A stretch of 64,000 nucleotides of DNA, from assembly GCA_015296085.1 (NCBI GenBank), contig DVDT01000069.1, positions 1 to 64,000 of the forward strand. Reading direction: 5' to 3'. This document shows, piece by piece, positions 26,721 to 36,429 of the stretch. Positions within the stretch are counted from its first letter, which is position 1; each line of letters opens with the position of its first letter. The notes under the pieces are model-generated. The model saw only the letters and a list, made by a program, of their open reading frames with translations. It was not told the DNA's origin and searched no databases. The position numbers and the translations under genes are program-made. The stretch comes from Trichormus sp. M33_DOE_039 (GTDB lineage: Bacteria; Cyanobacteriota; Cyanobacteriia; Cyanobacteriales; Nostocaceae).

Positions 26721-27938
26721 TTATTGCAAATCAATTTGTTGAAATAGTTGCTCAAATCTACGTTTCCAAGTGTGTTCATGCAAAGCTCGCTGATAACCTG
26801 CTTCCCTGAGTTTTTCTGCCATCGAAGGATGATTCAAATAAAACTTTGACTTATCTAGCAACTCATCAGGTGAACGGTAAGTATCAATCTCTTTGCCCAG
26901 TTCATAAAATTCTCCGATTTCCTCTGTATAACCAGTCAGGTAGCAAGTACGACACATGGGAGCTTCAAAATCCCGTAGGCGTACATGGGGAATTAATTTT
27001 GAACCAGGACGGCTATCAGCCCAAACGTTGCTGAAGTTGAGAACTATTTCATATTGTGCAAATGTCTCGCTAATATTTCTAGCAAAGCCACGAGCAACCG
27101 AGGCCAGTATTGGTGTTATTTGACGAGTTTGTTTTCTATAGTGTAACTGGCTCAAAGTTCGCTGAATGCCGTTGATAATGCCTTCTTTTTTCAGAATCTC
27201 CCAGGCTGTGTAAGCATAACTTCTGAATTTACCTGGCTGAAGTAATTGTCTGCCTAAATACTCATTTGGTTGAGTTTCTGGGGGTTGATCATGAGTGTTG
27301 ACAGAATCGTAGCTCCATCCACTACCGTAAATATCTACAGGAATTTGGTTGACAATCAGATGAGCCAGCAAGCGATCGCGATCAGCATATCGTTGACCAA
27401 CAAAACAGGCTTTGGGCTGACGGGTAACATCGGTGACAGGATGATAAACATCTGGATCTGCTCCCATTTGTACCCAAACTGGATTAGCTCCTACTTTTAA
27501 ATAACTTTGTTTCGCATCTTTTTCGGCGTGCCAAGAGAAATTCACCTTAGCAGCAATTTGTGATACCAATTCAAATTGGTAAATACTATTGCAATAAAAG
27601 TTAACTGTAGGGATACCTAGTTGATGAATTTCCTCAAATCCAGCAGGATCGAAATGAGAGTTATAAAAGTAGCTTAAAAACAAATCAATAGGCTTTTGAT
27701 GATGAGCTTGTCTAACTTCATCCAGAATTTTTTGAGTAATTTGAGAGCGAACTTCTTGCTCTTGAGTCGTAAAGTTGTCAGGAATCTGCATGAATCGACT
27801 GGCTGGCAACAAATCAACCTGTGATTCTATGATTTCATGCCCTAATTGTTGTAATGTTGGATAAAAATTATTACTCCACAATTCACCATAGAAATAACTG
27901 CGATTCATGGAATGGCGAACTGCTGTGAATACTCTCAT
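26721..27938 (-). CDS. CgeB-like glycosyltransferase (GT-B, glycosyl transferase 1 domain)
   Basis: This 405-residue protein starts MRVFTAVRHSMNRSYFYGEL and has the features of the CgeB/YkvP-type GT-B group: GIPTVNFYCNSIYQFEL, ACFVGQRYADRDRLLAHL, a nucleotide-sugar region IVLNFSNVWADSRPGSK, then FEAPMCRTCYLTGYTEEIGEFYELG and a C-terminal HTWKRRFEQLF. The name comes from Bacillus spore surface sugar genes; here it should add a sugar to the repeat unit. The upstream methyltransferase reading frame would end 4 bp before its ATG if its TAG were not there. Confidence 0.85.
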   Translation of the reverse strand: MRVFTAVRHSMNRSYFYGELWSNNFYPTLQQLGHEIIESQVDLLPASRFMQIPDNFTTQEQEVRSQITQKILDEVRQAHHQKPIDLFLSYFYNSHFDPAGFEEIHQLGIPTVNFYCNSIYQFELVSQIAAKVNFSWHAEKDAKQSYLKVGANPVWVQMGADPDVYHPVTDVTRQPKACFVGQRYADRDRLLAHLIVNQIPVDIYGSGWSYDSVNTHDQPPETQPNEYLGRQLLQPGKFRSYAYTAWEILKKEGIINGIQRTLSQLHYRKQTRQITPILASVARGFARNISETFAQYEIVLNFSNVWADSRPGSKLIPHVRLRDFEAPMCRTCYLTGYTEEIGEFYELGKEIDTYRSPDELLDKSKFYLNHPSMAEKLREAGYQRALHEHTWKRRFEQLFQQIDLQ

Positions 27939-27942
27939 ATTT

Positions 27943-28827
27943 TTATGAAAAGTCGGAAAGGCGTTCTTCTGGGATTAGAATAATGTTTGTATAAGCACTT
28001 AGCCAAATATCCTCTGTCAAACATACGAAAGAATTTGTTTTTGGATTTAACATTTTTAATACGTATGAATGTTTTTTAGCTAAATTCTTTAAATCTTCGG
28101 GATGCGCTCCAAAACTTGGCTATGTGTTAGTTCCATATTCGGCGATTACCACAGGTCGAAAACTCGACAGAACATAACTTGCTGATTTAAGTACGTTTAT
28201 CTCTCCGCCTTCAATGTCTATCTTCACAACATCAACTTTAGACAAACCTAGTTCTTTGACAATCTCATCCAAAGTCCGACCTAATACTTTAAAACTTTGA
28301 ACGGATTCACCTTTAACTAAACCACCTTTGCGTAAACTAGAGTAAACATCTCCTTCGACTGGCACAAAAAGCTCAACTTCTTGTTTTGATTCTGTTGTCA
28401 AAGCGCAATGAATTGGCATCCCAAAGTTATTTAGTTTTAAGTTTTTCTCTAAGAGATTAAAGGTTATGGGATTTGCTTCTATAGAGATTACTTTCCCTGT
28501 TTTACCAACTAATGTATTAGCTAATACTGAAAAGTAGCCTATGTTCGCTCCACAATCTATAAATACATTTCCGGGTTTTAAAAGATATTGCAAAGCAGAT
28601 CTAACATCAGGCTCGTATGTGTCTACACCTGGATAAAAACAGTGTGTAAAGGAATGACCTGGTTCTAATAATAAACTACCGCCCTCTGTTAAACGGTGAA
28701 CCAACGGTTTATTAGGATTGAGTGACCAATACCATTGTCCATAAAAACTACGCGCTACTAATTTAGCACTAAGCCAAGCAGCTTCTTGATCAGTAAAAAG
28801 TTTTTTTATAAATCTCCAAATATTCAT
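27943..28827 (-). pseudogene. FkbM-family methyltransferase interrupted by an in-frame TAG
   Basis: The intact first part (ATG at 28827 to a TAG at 28122-28120) codes for 235 residues with the SAM-binding motif FIDCGANIGYFSVLANT, VISIEANP, DVVKIDIEGGE and RPVVIAEYGTNT. After the TAG the same frame stays open for 57 more codons, starting PSFGAHPEDLKNLAKKHSYV and ending ERLSDFS with TAA at 27945-27943. These residues look like the normal C-terminal end of FkbM proteins. The TAA is 4 bp from the next ATG, the normal operon spacing. A TGG to TAG change (Trp in NTWPSF) would explain it. FkbM enzymes O-methylate sugars. It could be a recent pseudogene, a truncated but working enzyme, or a sequencing error. 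Confidence 0.82.
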
Positions 28828-28831
28828 AATT

Positions 28832-29821
28832 TTAACTCCTTATCAAGTAATAATTATGTTTAAAAATACTTTGAAAAAATCTTTTAGCTGATGCTAATTT
28901 CTCAGATGTAGAAAATCCAAATAATCTGTAGCATATTTTATATATGCGGGGTACTGTATTGCCTGATGGCATAAAGGTTTTCTTTGTACCGAGATTATTT
29001 ACGATATCTATAGCCCATTGTTCGTTAAAGTTCCAAATAATTCTCGCACACTCAAATTTATTTTGATGAATTATTTCTAAATAAGTATTGTAATTTTGAG
29101 GTTGAGTTGCTTCTATATATTTTTCAATACGATCAATAATTTCGAGTCTTCGTTTGTAAGTTTCAGATATTCGTTTAGAAGAAACTGTATTTTTGCCAAA
29201 AATTCTATATACAGCCCCAGATTTTGGAGAATATAAGAAGTTTTTATGTCCAATTAAAAATCGAGAGTATAATTCATGTTCTTGACAACATGGCTGGTCA
29301 ATTTTCCAGGCTCCCAATTCAATGATTGTTTGTTTTCTCCACAGACAACCTCCAGTTTGAGGTAGCTGCCATTTAATCAATAGTATCCAAGGATCATCAG
29401 GTTCAGGAAGAGTGGATACATATTTTTCATGATTGTTGTTAGGATATTCAACAATTACTGGACTATAAATAATATCTGTCTCATATCCGTTATTATTTAA
29501 ATAACTAATTTGGTCTTCTATCTTGTCTGGTAAAAGATAATCATCTGCATCCAGATATTGCAACCATTCTCCTGTGCTAAGTTCTAGCAATCGATTTCTG
29601 GCTACATTACCACCTTGATTTGACCTTGTTTCCCAACGAATTGAATCACCAAAGCTTTTTATAATTTCTAAACTTCGATCTGTAGAACCATCGTCTACAA
29701 CAATTACTTCTTTGTTGGGATATGTTTGATTTAAAGCACTCTCTATTGCCTGAGCAATCCACATCTCGGCATTATAGCAGGGAATAAGAATACTTACCAA
29801 CGGGTGAAAAATATCTGACAT
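28832..29821 (-). CDS. Glycosyltransferase family 2
   Basis: This 329-residue GT-A enzyme has LVSILIPCYNAEMWIAQAIES, VIVVDDGSTDRSLEII and the DxD motif in WLQYLDADDYLLPDK. A TGGCLWRKQTI and CCQEHELYSRFLIG region holds the acceptor-side acidic residues. The C-terminal 90 residues are basic. It is separated from the FkbM gene by 4 bp and from the upstream dehydrogenase by 58 bp. Confidence 0.93.
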   Translation of the reverse strand: MSDIFHPLVSILIPCYNAEMWIAQAIESALNQTYPNKEVIVVDDGSTDRSLEIIKSFGDSIRWETRSNQGGNVARNRLLELSTGEWLQYLDADDYLLPDKIEDQISYLNNNGYETDIIYSPVIVEYPNNNHEKYVSTLPEPDDPWILLIKWQLPQTGGCLWRKQTIIELGAWKIDQPCCQEHELYSRFLIGHKNFLYSPKSGAVYRIFGKNTVSSKRISETYKRRLEIIDRIEKYIEATQPQNYNTYLEIIHQNKFECARIIWNFNEQWAIDIVNNLGTKKTFMPSGNTVPRIYKICYRLFGFSTSEKLASAKRFFQSIFKHNYYLIRS

Positions 29822-29879
29822 TGGGATTGTTACTAATGCTCAGTATGTAGTAGTATAGAAGTTATACAAATTATTAATT

Positions 29880-30935
29880 TTAAGTATTAAGATTGCCAAA
29901 CAGAATTGGATCTAGTAGCTTATGAATAAGCAACGTCTCATCTAAAGGCATAATTTCACTTTCTATTAATCCTGAACGTAGGCAGTTAATCACCTCTTCC
30001 GCCTCAGCCCGAAAACCGATATTATCATATTTATTAACAGACTTCTCCTCAGTAAGGATCGCATTCAATTTAGTAAAAATGCGAGTAAGTTTCCTTCCTA
30101 AGTGATCAGTAATAGATTGTGAGCGAATATCCTTCAGGCTAACAATATCAAGAGAGGGAGCATTGATAAATGAATCATCAATATGAAGGCTACCATCTTG
30201 AGCATAGATAGCAACTTTATTAGACAGAGTAGCACCTTCACTGTAAAAGACGCTTGCAACTTTATCTGGATAGTGAAGCAGCAGCGCCCCTGTTTCATCA
30301 CCTCCTTGAGGATTGGGGATGATATGTGAAGAGACAGTATCTGGTTTACCAAGAAAATATATTGCTAACGAAACTGTGTAACAACCAAAGCTTAGGGAAG
30401 CACCCCGGCCTTTCAAGGCGGTATCTAAACGATTCGGATCTTTTTGATAACCAAGTTCAGCATGTAAAGTGCGGATATTCCCAATCTTATTTTCATCAAT
30501 AGCTTGCTTAGCCATCTGGATCAAAGGGTTAAAGCGCATCCACATCGCTTCCATACAAAAAAGTTGTTTGTGCTGTGCCTTTTGAATAACAGCTAGGGCT
30601 TCAGCATAATTACGAGTAAATGGCTTTTCACAAAGAAGGGCTTTATTTGAATCTAATACGAGATTACAGTGATATAAGTGCATATGAGTTGGAGTGGAGA
30701 CGTAAATAACATCTATCTCCGGATCTTTGCACAGAGCTTCATAACTATCATATGCTTTTATATCTCTAAACTTCTGGCAGAACTTTTGAGCATTCTCAAA
30801 TTGCCTAGATGCAACCCCAATCAATCTACCAGCTTTGATTTTGACCAATTGTTCAGCAAACTGCTCGGCAATTCTTCCTGTACCTAGAATCCCCCATTTA
30901 ATTATTTGATTTTTGTCAAATTTTTTCACTGGCAT
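29880..30935 (-). CDS. Gfo/Idh/MocA family oxidoreductase
   Basis: This 351-residue NAD(P)-dependent sugar dehydrogenase-like protein has a Rossmann start WGILGTGRIAEQFAEQL, a VSTPTHMHLYH motif, the family EKP motif in LLCEKPFTRN (catalytic-site lysine) and EAMWMRFNP with the substrate side of the fold. Family members oxidise or epimerise sugars or UDP-sugars. A second member of the family lies just upstream (30973), only partly similar, so the two may catalyse successive steps in making an unusual sugar. Confidence 0.92.
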   Translation of the reverse strand: MPVKKFDKNQIIKWGILGTGRIAEQFAEQLVKIKAGRLIGVASRQFENAQKFCQKFRDIKAYDSYEALCKDPEIDVIYVSTPTHMHLYHCNLVLDSNKALLCEKPFTRNYAEALAVIQKAQHKQLFCMEAMWMRFNPLIQMAKQAIDENKIGNIRTLHAELGYQKDPNRLDTALKGRGASLSFGCYTVSLAIYFLGKPDTVSSHIIPNPQGGDETGALLLHYPDKVASVFYSEGATLSNKVAIYAQDGSLHIDDSFINAPSLDIVSLKDIRSQSITDHLGRKLTRIFTKLNAILTEEKSVNKYDNIGFRAEAEEVINCLRSGLIESEIMPLDETLLIHKLLDPILFGNLNT

Positions 30936-30972
30936 CCTCTAACTGAAGTTAATAAAACTTTAGCAATAGTCT

Positions 30973-32163
30973 TCAAATCCATTGCAAAGGTTCTATTGGC
31001 AAAAAAGTTGTCTCAATTTTGCGCCTGTAGTTGAAGCGTTCTGGATGCTGCAAAGCCTCAATTTGCTCCAGTAAATGAATGCCAAACTCTCCCGACAACC
31101 TATGAGGCCTTCCTTCTAGAATTGCATTAGCCATATCATGGGGACCGAGCATAAAGTCTACCCGCTTACCTGAAGTTGCTCGAATGGTTGACTGCGGTAA
31201 CGCAAAAGGCACTTTTTCATATATTTGAAATTCATCGAGCGGCCAGGGAATGAATTGCTCGAAATTTTGCAGCCTGGTGCGAATCCGATTAATTAAATTC
31301 TCGACACGCTTCACATTTTGATGAATAGCATTTCTACGTAAAAAGACTGGCTCTGTATCATTACGTAGGTAACGAACAAAAAGATAACCATCATCACCGA
31401 CAATCAATAACGACTTATCTTGTGGAGCCACTAAACCACAAGTTACCCGTGCCACAACGCCATCATCATATTCAATACAGCCAACACTAAAATCTGGTGC
31501 CATTGAATCAACGACAATGCCCTTGTCAGAAATTTGGCATGAGGAAAAAGCACTTACCCACCGAGCAGGACCAAAAATGGTCGTAAGACAAGATAAGAAG
31601 TAGGCGGCATGCTCATAGGTACAACCAACTTCAAACTCATCTTTAGCCGGCCACGGTACGCCAAACTCATTGCGCCATTCCCAAGGACGCATATGCGGGG
31701 CGATCATGCCGTCGTCGTAGTTGGCGTAGATCAGTCGTACTTTACCGATCTGCCCTTCCTTTACTGCTTTCCAAACGGTCTGAGCGGTATTGCCAAGCAG
31801 GTTACAGGGAGCGCAACCGATCCGTAAACCCTTCTCGTAGGCATAGTGAAGTAAATCTTTTGCCTGGGAGATATCCATAGCCATAGGCTTCTCTGTATAA
31901 ACATGCTTACCAGCATCCAGGCAGGTTTTAGACACAGCATAGTGACTACGAGGGTTGCTCAAATTTAAGATTAATTGAATCGATTGATCATCTAATAGTG
32001 ATTCAAGGGTTTGATGAGGGGTAACTGCATAATGTTGGCAGAAGCGATTTAGGTTTTCTTGATTTAAGTCAAACGCCCCCTTAATCCTAAGGTTTGAATA
32101 TGATCTTGAGTTTTTTGCATAAAAATCAGAGACATACCCACAACCGACGATTCCAATATTCAT
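30973..32163 (-). CDS. Gfo/Idh/MocA family oxidoreductase
   Basis: This 396-residue member has MNIGIVGCGYVSDFYAKNS as the nucleotide-binding loop, LNLSNPRSHYAV, YTEKPMAMD (EKP motif) and a CTYEHAAYFL histidine segment. A longer C-terminal half with VDFMLGPHDMANAIL distinguishes it from its neighbour. It should act on a sugar of the polysaccharide pathway with NAD(P). Between it and the upstream GT4 lie 153 bp, the longest gap inside this part of the locus, so a promoter could sit there. Confidence 0.92.
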   Translation of the reverse strand: MNIGIVGCGYVSDFYAKNSRSYSNLRIKGAFDLNQENLNRFCQHYAVTPHQTLESLLDDQSIQLILNLSNPRSHYAVSKTCLDAGKHVYTEKPMAMDISQAKDLLHYAYEKGLRIGCAPCNLLGNTAQTVWKAVKEGQIGKVRLIYANYDDGMIAPHMRPWEWRNEFGVPWPAKDEFEVGCTYEHAAYFLSCLTTIFGPARWVSAFSSCQISDKGIVVDSMAPDFSVGCIEYDDGVVARVTCGLVAPQDKSLLIVGDDGYLFVRYLRNDTEPVFLRRNAIHQNVKRVENLINRIRTRLQNFEQFIPWPLDEFQIYEKVPFALPQSTIRATSGKRVDFMLGPHDMANAILEGRPHRLSGEFGIHLLEQIEALQHPERFNYRRKIETTFLPIEPLQWI

Positions 32164-32316
32164 AACATTAAGAAACTACTGATAAATTGATTGGTTAAAA
32201 CCAGTTTCTAGCCAATAGACATATCCGCAAATGAACCTCAAACCCTTATAAATCAAAGTCTAAAATCTAATTTTCGGATAAGTCTAATAAATTCTTATGT
32301 TACTCCTTGGCTTTAA

Positions 32317-33408
32317 CTAGCAATTTTGATAAGCTATTTTAGTTAATTTGCCTATTTTATCCCAGTCCAGGCGATCGCACTCCTGTTTAACTAACTGACT
32401 TAATGCACTCAAGTCTATCTGTGTACTTTCTTTGAGGGCGTGCAATAAGCCTTGGTTATCTTCTGGTGCATACAATAACCAATCAGCAGCACCTATGGTT
32501 TCCACAATACCACCAGTACGAGGAGAAATAATTGGTTTGCCATAGGACATTGCCAAAATGATACTACCGGAAGTTAAAACCCGCTCAAAGGTAAACACTA
32601 CTACATCGGCTGCACTAAAATAAAGATGTATGCGGTCATCTGCGATAAAATCTCTGCGCAGAATAACTGCTTCTGTCTCAGAGGCTTGGGTGGCTAGCTT
32701 TTGTCCATATACTTCATCCAAAGCTTGTCCTGCTATTAATAGGGTGGTTTCTCCCAGCAATTTCCTATTTTCCCGCCAGACTTGCAATAAACGTTCAATT
32801 CCTTTATATGGACGCAACGTACCTAAGTTTAGGTAAATGCGCCCATCTAGGGGAAGGGCCAAACCTTTCCTAGCTTCTAATTTATCAATTGGACTGTTGT
32901 AAAATTCTCGATAGTGTCCATGAGGAATCACCTCGGTTTTTAATTTATCAAGCTGATAAGTTTGAGAAAATTCTTTTAACGCTGAGGCATTATGAAAAAT
33001 AACTCGGTCTGCTAGCTTGAGTAAAATCTGTTGAGTCCACTGTTCTAAACCTGGAAACTGGGAATTGTGAGAAGTATAATTGTGAACTGTCCAGACTACT
33101 TTTACGCCTCTCCACTTAGTCAGCAGAATATCAATTAAAAATTTAATTGCATAGATTGATTTAGTAAGTAAATTTTCTCCTTTGAGATAGGGACTTAACC
33201 AATGAAGATGTAATACATCTACCTTGTTTGTCTGAGCTTTAATCGCTCTCAAAATAGGGAATACCCGAAGATATCCTAAGGGAAATAATACTTCGATGCC
33301 TTCACTTTGCAAAGCTTTGGCTAAGAGTGTTTGATAGGGGTTAATCTCAACCGAATATGGCATCATCAAAACTCTTAAAGTTTGCGATGAAGGAGTATTA
33401 TTACTCAT
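32317..33408 (-). CDS. Glycosyltransferase family 4
   Basis: This 363-residue GT-B enzyme has RVLMMPYSVEINPYQTLLAKAL at the start in place of the usual glycine-rich donor loop, VDVLHLHWLSPYL, RIYLNLGTLRPYKGIERLLQVW and a TSGSIILAMSYGKPII region where the first glutamate of E-x7-E is replaced by Ser/Ile. It is probably still a GT4 of the group that ends repeat units. The start overlaps the stop of the upstream gene by 4 bp. Confidence 0.88.
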   Translation of the reverse strand: MSNNTPSSQTLRVLMMPYSVEINPYQTLLAKALQSEGIEVLFPLGYLRVFPILRAIKAQTNKVDVLHLHWLSPYLKGENLLTKSIYAIKFLIDILLTKWRGVKVVWTVHNYTSHNSQFPGLEQWTQQILLKLADRVIFHNASALKEFSQTYQLDKLKTEVIPHGHYREFYNSPIDKLEARKGLALPLDGRIYLNLGTLRPYKGIERLLQVWRENRKLLGETTLLIAGQALDEVYGQKLATQASETEAVILRRDFIADDRIHLYFSAADVVVFTFERVLTSGSIILAMSYGKPIISPRTGGIVETIGAADWLLYAPEDNQGLLHALKESTQIDLSALSQLVKQECDRLDWDKIGKLTKIAYQNC

Positions 33409-34340
33409 TTTTGCAACTCCTTAAGGAATTTGTTCTGCACGAGATGCCGAATACCCTCGCTGTACATCAAGTGTCTAATTTTACCGACATAATGGCGACA
33501 AGGAGAACCGTTAATACTACCTTCTAAGTGGACATCGTAAGCAGGAGGTAACAGTTCTACACCAAAACGGGAGCTACACAAAGCATAAATTGTCTGCTCA
33601 ATGCGCCAGAAGTGTCCAATAATATTAGGCAGTGCCAGAAATTCTTCTATCCAATCAAAAGATAGCGATTGCTTGTGAATTAGTCCCAAGCCAGAATTAA
33701 CTCTTTCAGCTAACTCAAAACCTAAATGGGTTTTGACTTCTTCTGGTTCTACGGTGTAAGCACTAGCTACATCAGAATTGAGTGTATTGAGTTGATAGTC
33801 TGGGTTTTCAATGCGGTTGAGTAATTCGGTTGGTGCTGCAAAAAATAAGATGTCGCTGTCTAGTAGCAACATGCGATCGCTCTGCAAATATGCCGCAAAA
33901 TCAAATACTTTGGGTGAGAGGTGATTGGTTTTGCGAAAATCCAAACACCGAGGATATGCTTCTAGTAATGCCAAGACTTTTGCATCGGCTTCTTTCCGTG
34001 AGATAATCCGAGCATTTGGAAAGTGATATTCTAAAGTTTTTAGTTGTTCTTCAGTTAAAGTCCCATCGTCATGAATACATAAAGCATAGTCTCGCTGAGA
34101 ACAATAATAAAAAGATTTCAAAGCCCAGACTAAATTGAGCCAATCATTAGCAGAAGTCAGGACATGAATTTCACAAGTGTTATCATAGGTAGTTGTAATA
34201 GGCTTGGAATCTAATATTTGTTTTCTGACAATATCTCTATAGTAAGCAGTATGTAGCCCATGTTTATACTTCTGCTGAAAATTGAGTACAAGAGACCCTA
34301 TAGACATAAGTTCAAACCTGTCAATATTAATTAAATACAA
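33405..34340 (-). CDS. Putative GT-A type nucleotide-sugar transferase
   Basis: This 311-residue protein is a paralogue of the 22128-23051 gene. It has CEIHVLTSANDWLNLVWALK at the start of the fold, a DxD motif in RMLLLDSDILFFAAP, ERVNSGLGLIHKQ and the C-terminal HYVGKIRHLMYSEGI motif. An alternative start at 34307 (MSIGSLVLN) would shorten it by 11 residues. Its place between a GT4 (4-bp overlap) and a pyruvyltransferase supports a role in sugar transfer; donor and acceptor are unknown. Confidence 0.78.
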   Translation of the reverse strand: MYLINIDRFELMSIGSLVLNFQQKYKHGLHTAYYRDIVRKQILDSKPITTTYDNTCEIHVLTSANDWLNLVWALKSFYYCSQRDYALCIHDDGTLTEEQLKTLEYHFPNARIISRKEADAKVLALLEAYPRCLDFRKTNHLSPKVFDFAAYLQSDRMLLLDSDILFFAAPTELLNRIENPDYQLNTLNSDVASAYTVEPEEVKTHLGFELAERVNSGLGLIHKQSLSFDWIEEFLALPNIIGHFWRIEQTIYALCSSRFGVELLPPAYDVHLEGSINGSPCRHYVGKIRHLMYSEGIRHLVQNKFLKELQK

Positions 34341-34361
34341 TATCTATTTGAATTTTTTATT

Positions 34362-35357
34362 TTAATTGCGTAAATGAGTTATGTATCTTTTTATTTTTTG
34401 CATTAAATAATTGTTGCTCCGACTTGATTTAAATTCATTAAGCTGCTGAGTCACATTTAATAATAAACCCTCTAATTGCTCTCCTCCCAGTCTAAGTCGA
34501 TTACTAACGGACTCAATACGAGATGAAATACTGTTAATGTTACTTTTTAAGTAGTTCAATTTTAACGGCAATTGATCATACTCAAATGCTCCTATACCCA
34601 AATCAGAGAGTTGATTATCATCCAACAGTCTTGTCACTTTGTCGTCATAGAGAACAGCAATAAAAGGAATCCCTATTTGCAGCGCAAAAACAATGGAATG
34701 AAAGCGACTGCCAATCAAGTAACTGCATTCATAAAGTGGGGCAATAGAGAACTCTTGATGAATATTTTCATAGCCTAGTTTATGAAAAATATCTGAGTCG
34801 TGCTTTACTCCAAAACGTAAAGGGAAAGGAACAGTTTTACCAATTTGTCGGATTAATTTACCCCAAATGATTGGGTCATATCCTTGAGGATGCTTTGATG
34901 CCAAGCTAACTGCTATTGTCTCACTTTTCGGATTGTTAGTCCTGAATGAATAGGGAATCATCCAGGTAAGATCAGGTAGCACTCTCACCTTTGGGTGGTA
35001 ATCTAGGAGTTGATGACTTTTTTGATCGCGGACGACAAACAAGGTGGCGTTGTCAGCCATCCACAGCAGATCAGGTTTCATATCATCATTGAGTTCATTG
35101 ATTCCTAAACCTACCACTCCAAAGGGTTTTTTACTATTTTTCAGCCAAGTTTTAATCTGTTGCCAGATTCCCACTTTTGCCCAAACTAAACCACCACCAC
35201 CAATAAGAATAAAATCAAACCATTCCATTGAGGGCGGCTCCTGGTTATGAGGAAGTAATACAACATTGTGTGGGTACAGAGCATGGACAAGTGCCTGACC
35301 CAGCCTGTCATCACCGTAGTTGAGATGGTGGTAGTAGCCAAATACCGCTATTTTCAT
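34362..35357 (-). CDS. Polysaccharide pyruvyl transferase family protein
   Basis: This 331-residue protein starts IAVFGYYHHLNYGDDRLGQAL, the family's N-GD donor loop, followed by DFILIGGGGLVWAK, LFVVRDQKSHQLL and the C-terminal YLIGSRFHSIVFALQIGIPF signature of the CsaB/WcaK/GumL group. These enzymes add ketal-linked pyruvate from phosphoenolpyruvate to a sugar, which gives acidic polysaccharide. A second, different copy is at 40574. It is spaced 23 bp from the upstream GT2. Confidence 0.92.
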   Translation of the reverse strand: MKIAVFGYYHHLNYGDDRLGQALVHALYPHNVVLLPHNQEPPSMEWFDFILIGGGGLVWAKVGIWQQIKTWLKNSKKPFGVVGLGINELNDDMKPDLLWMADNATLFVVRDQKSHQLLDYHPKVRVLPDLTWMIPYSFRTNNPKSETIAVSLASKHPQGYDPIIWGKLIRQIGKTVPFPLRFGVKHDSDIFHKLGYENIHQEFSIAPLYECSYLIGSRFHSIVFALQIGIPFIAVLYDDKVTRLLDDNQLSDLGIGAFEYDQLPLKLNYLKSNINSISSRIESVSNRLRLGGEQLEGLLLNVTQQLNEFKSSRSNNYLMQKIKRYITHLRN

Positions 35358-35380
35358 TCTTAAGTATTTTGTAGATAAAT

Positions 35381-36415
35381 TTAAGCTCTCAGCATCAATC
35401 GTTGAATATTCACAAATCTTTCTTTAATAAGAAGTAATGTTTCCCAAATAGCAGAACCTTTTTGTTGCCCTAGGATGAAATTAATCAGTGCCCAGTATGT
35501 TTTAGTCGCTAACGGTTTACGCTTGAAAATCTTGAGTAAATACTTAAAACTGGAGTGATAAAATCTTGATTCTCTTGCAATCACACACCACTTACAGTGT
35601 GCTTCGTATTCTGGCTCGTAGGTTTTGAGTTTTGCTGGTGAAGAAGATTCAATCAAGTTTTGCAAGGAAATGGTAGTTGCATCAGCATCAGCAAGTGATG
35701 AAAGTTGCAAGTCTTTGATGACTCGTTGATTTATTGTCTGTTTAATTTCATGAATTCTCGCTGAATTTCTTGTATGAGTAATGCTACTAATGTGCCAGCG
35801 ATACCAAAGCAGACGGTCAGGTAAATTTGCTAATTTCCCGTGTTTTGCTAGCTTGAGAAACAAATCTACATCTTCAAAGTGATATTCTTGAGTGTAGCCT
35901 CCTACCAACCGAATTAATTCTGTTCGCATCATGACTGTAGGGTGGCAGATGCGTGAACCTTGCCATTGGACGAGTTCTTGGACAATTTCCTCATGCTCTT
36001 GAGTAATTTTTGGTTGGCAAATTACATCTCCATCAGGATCAATCACTGTTAATGCAGTCCCCAAGGCTACACAATCTGGGTTTTGCTCTAGGTAATCCAC
36101 TTGCAATTCAAAGCGTTTAGGATCTGCGATATCATCCCCATCCATTCTGGCTATATACTTGCCCGTGGCAACACTAACTCCCTTTTGTAGAGTTCTGCAC
36201 AAGCCCATGTTAGGGTGATTATGCACTTTGACTCGTGGATCGATTTGGGTATATTTTTGAGCGATCGCTAAACTACCATCAGTAGAACCATCATCTAAAA
36301 GCAGTAATTCAAAGCTCCTATAAGTCTGGTTAAGAATACTTTTAATTGCCGCTTCTAAATACCGTTCATTGTTATAAAAAGGAAGTATAACGGAAATAAT
36401 AGGAGAATCTATCAT
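35381..36415 (-). CDS. Glycosyltransferase family 2
   Basis: This 344-residue GT-A enzyme has ISVILPFYNNERYLEAAIKS, LLLLDDGSTDGSLAIAQKY, the DxD motif in YIARMDGDDIADPKRF and the acceptor motif HFEDVDLFLKLAKHG. It lies between the sialyltransferase-like gene (14 bp upstream) and the pyruvyltransferase. Donor unknown; in such positions GT2 enzymes often add GlcNAc- or Gal-type residues, but this is not shown by the sequence. Confidence 0.93.
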   Translation of the reverse strand: MIDSPIISVILPFYNNERYLEAAIKSILNQTYRSFELLLLDDGSTDGSLAIAQKYTQIDPRVKVHNHPNMGLCRTLQKGVSVATGKYIARMDGDDIADPKRFELQVDYLEQNPDCVALGTALTVIDPDGDVICQPKITQEHEEIVQELVQWQGSRICHPTVMMRTELIRLVGGYTQEYHFEDVDLFLKLAKHGKLANLPDRLLWYRWHISSITHTRNSARIHEIKQTINQRVIKDLQLSSLADADATTISLQNLIESSSPAKLKTYEPEYEAHCKWCVIARESRFYHSSFKYLLKIFKRKPLATKTYWALINFILGQQKGSAIWETLLLIKERFVNIQRLMLRA

Positions 36416-36429
36416 ATTACTTGTATCAA

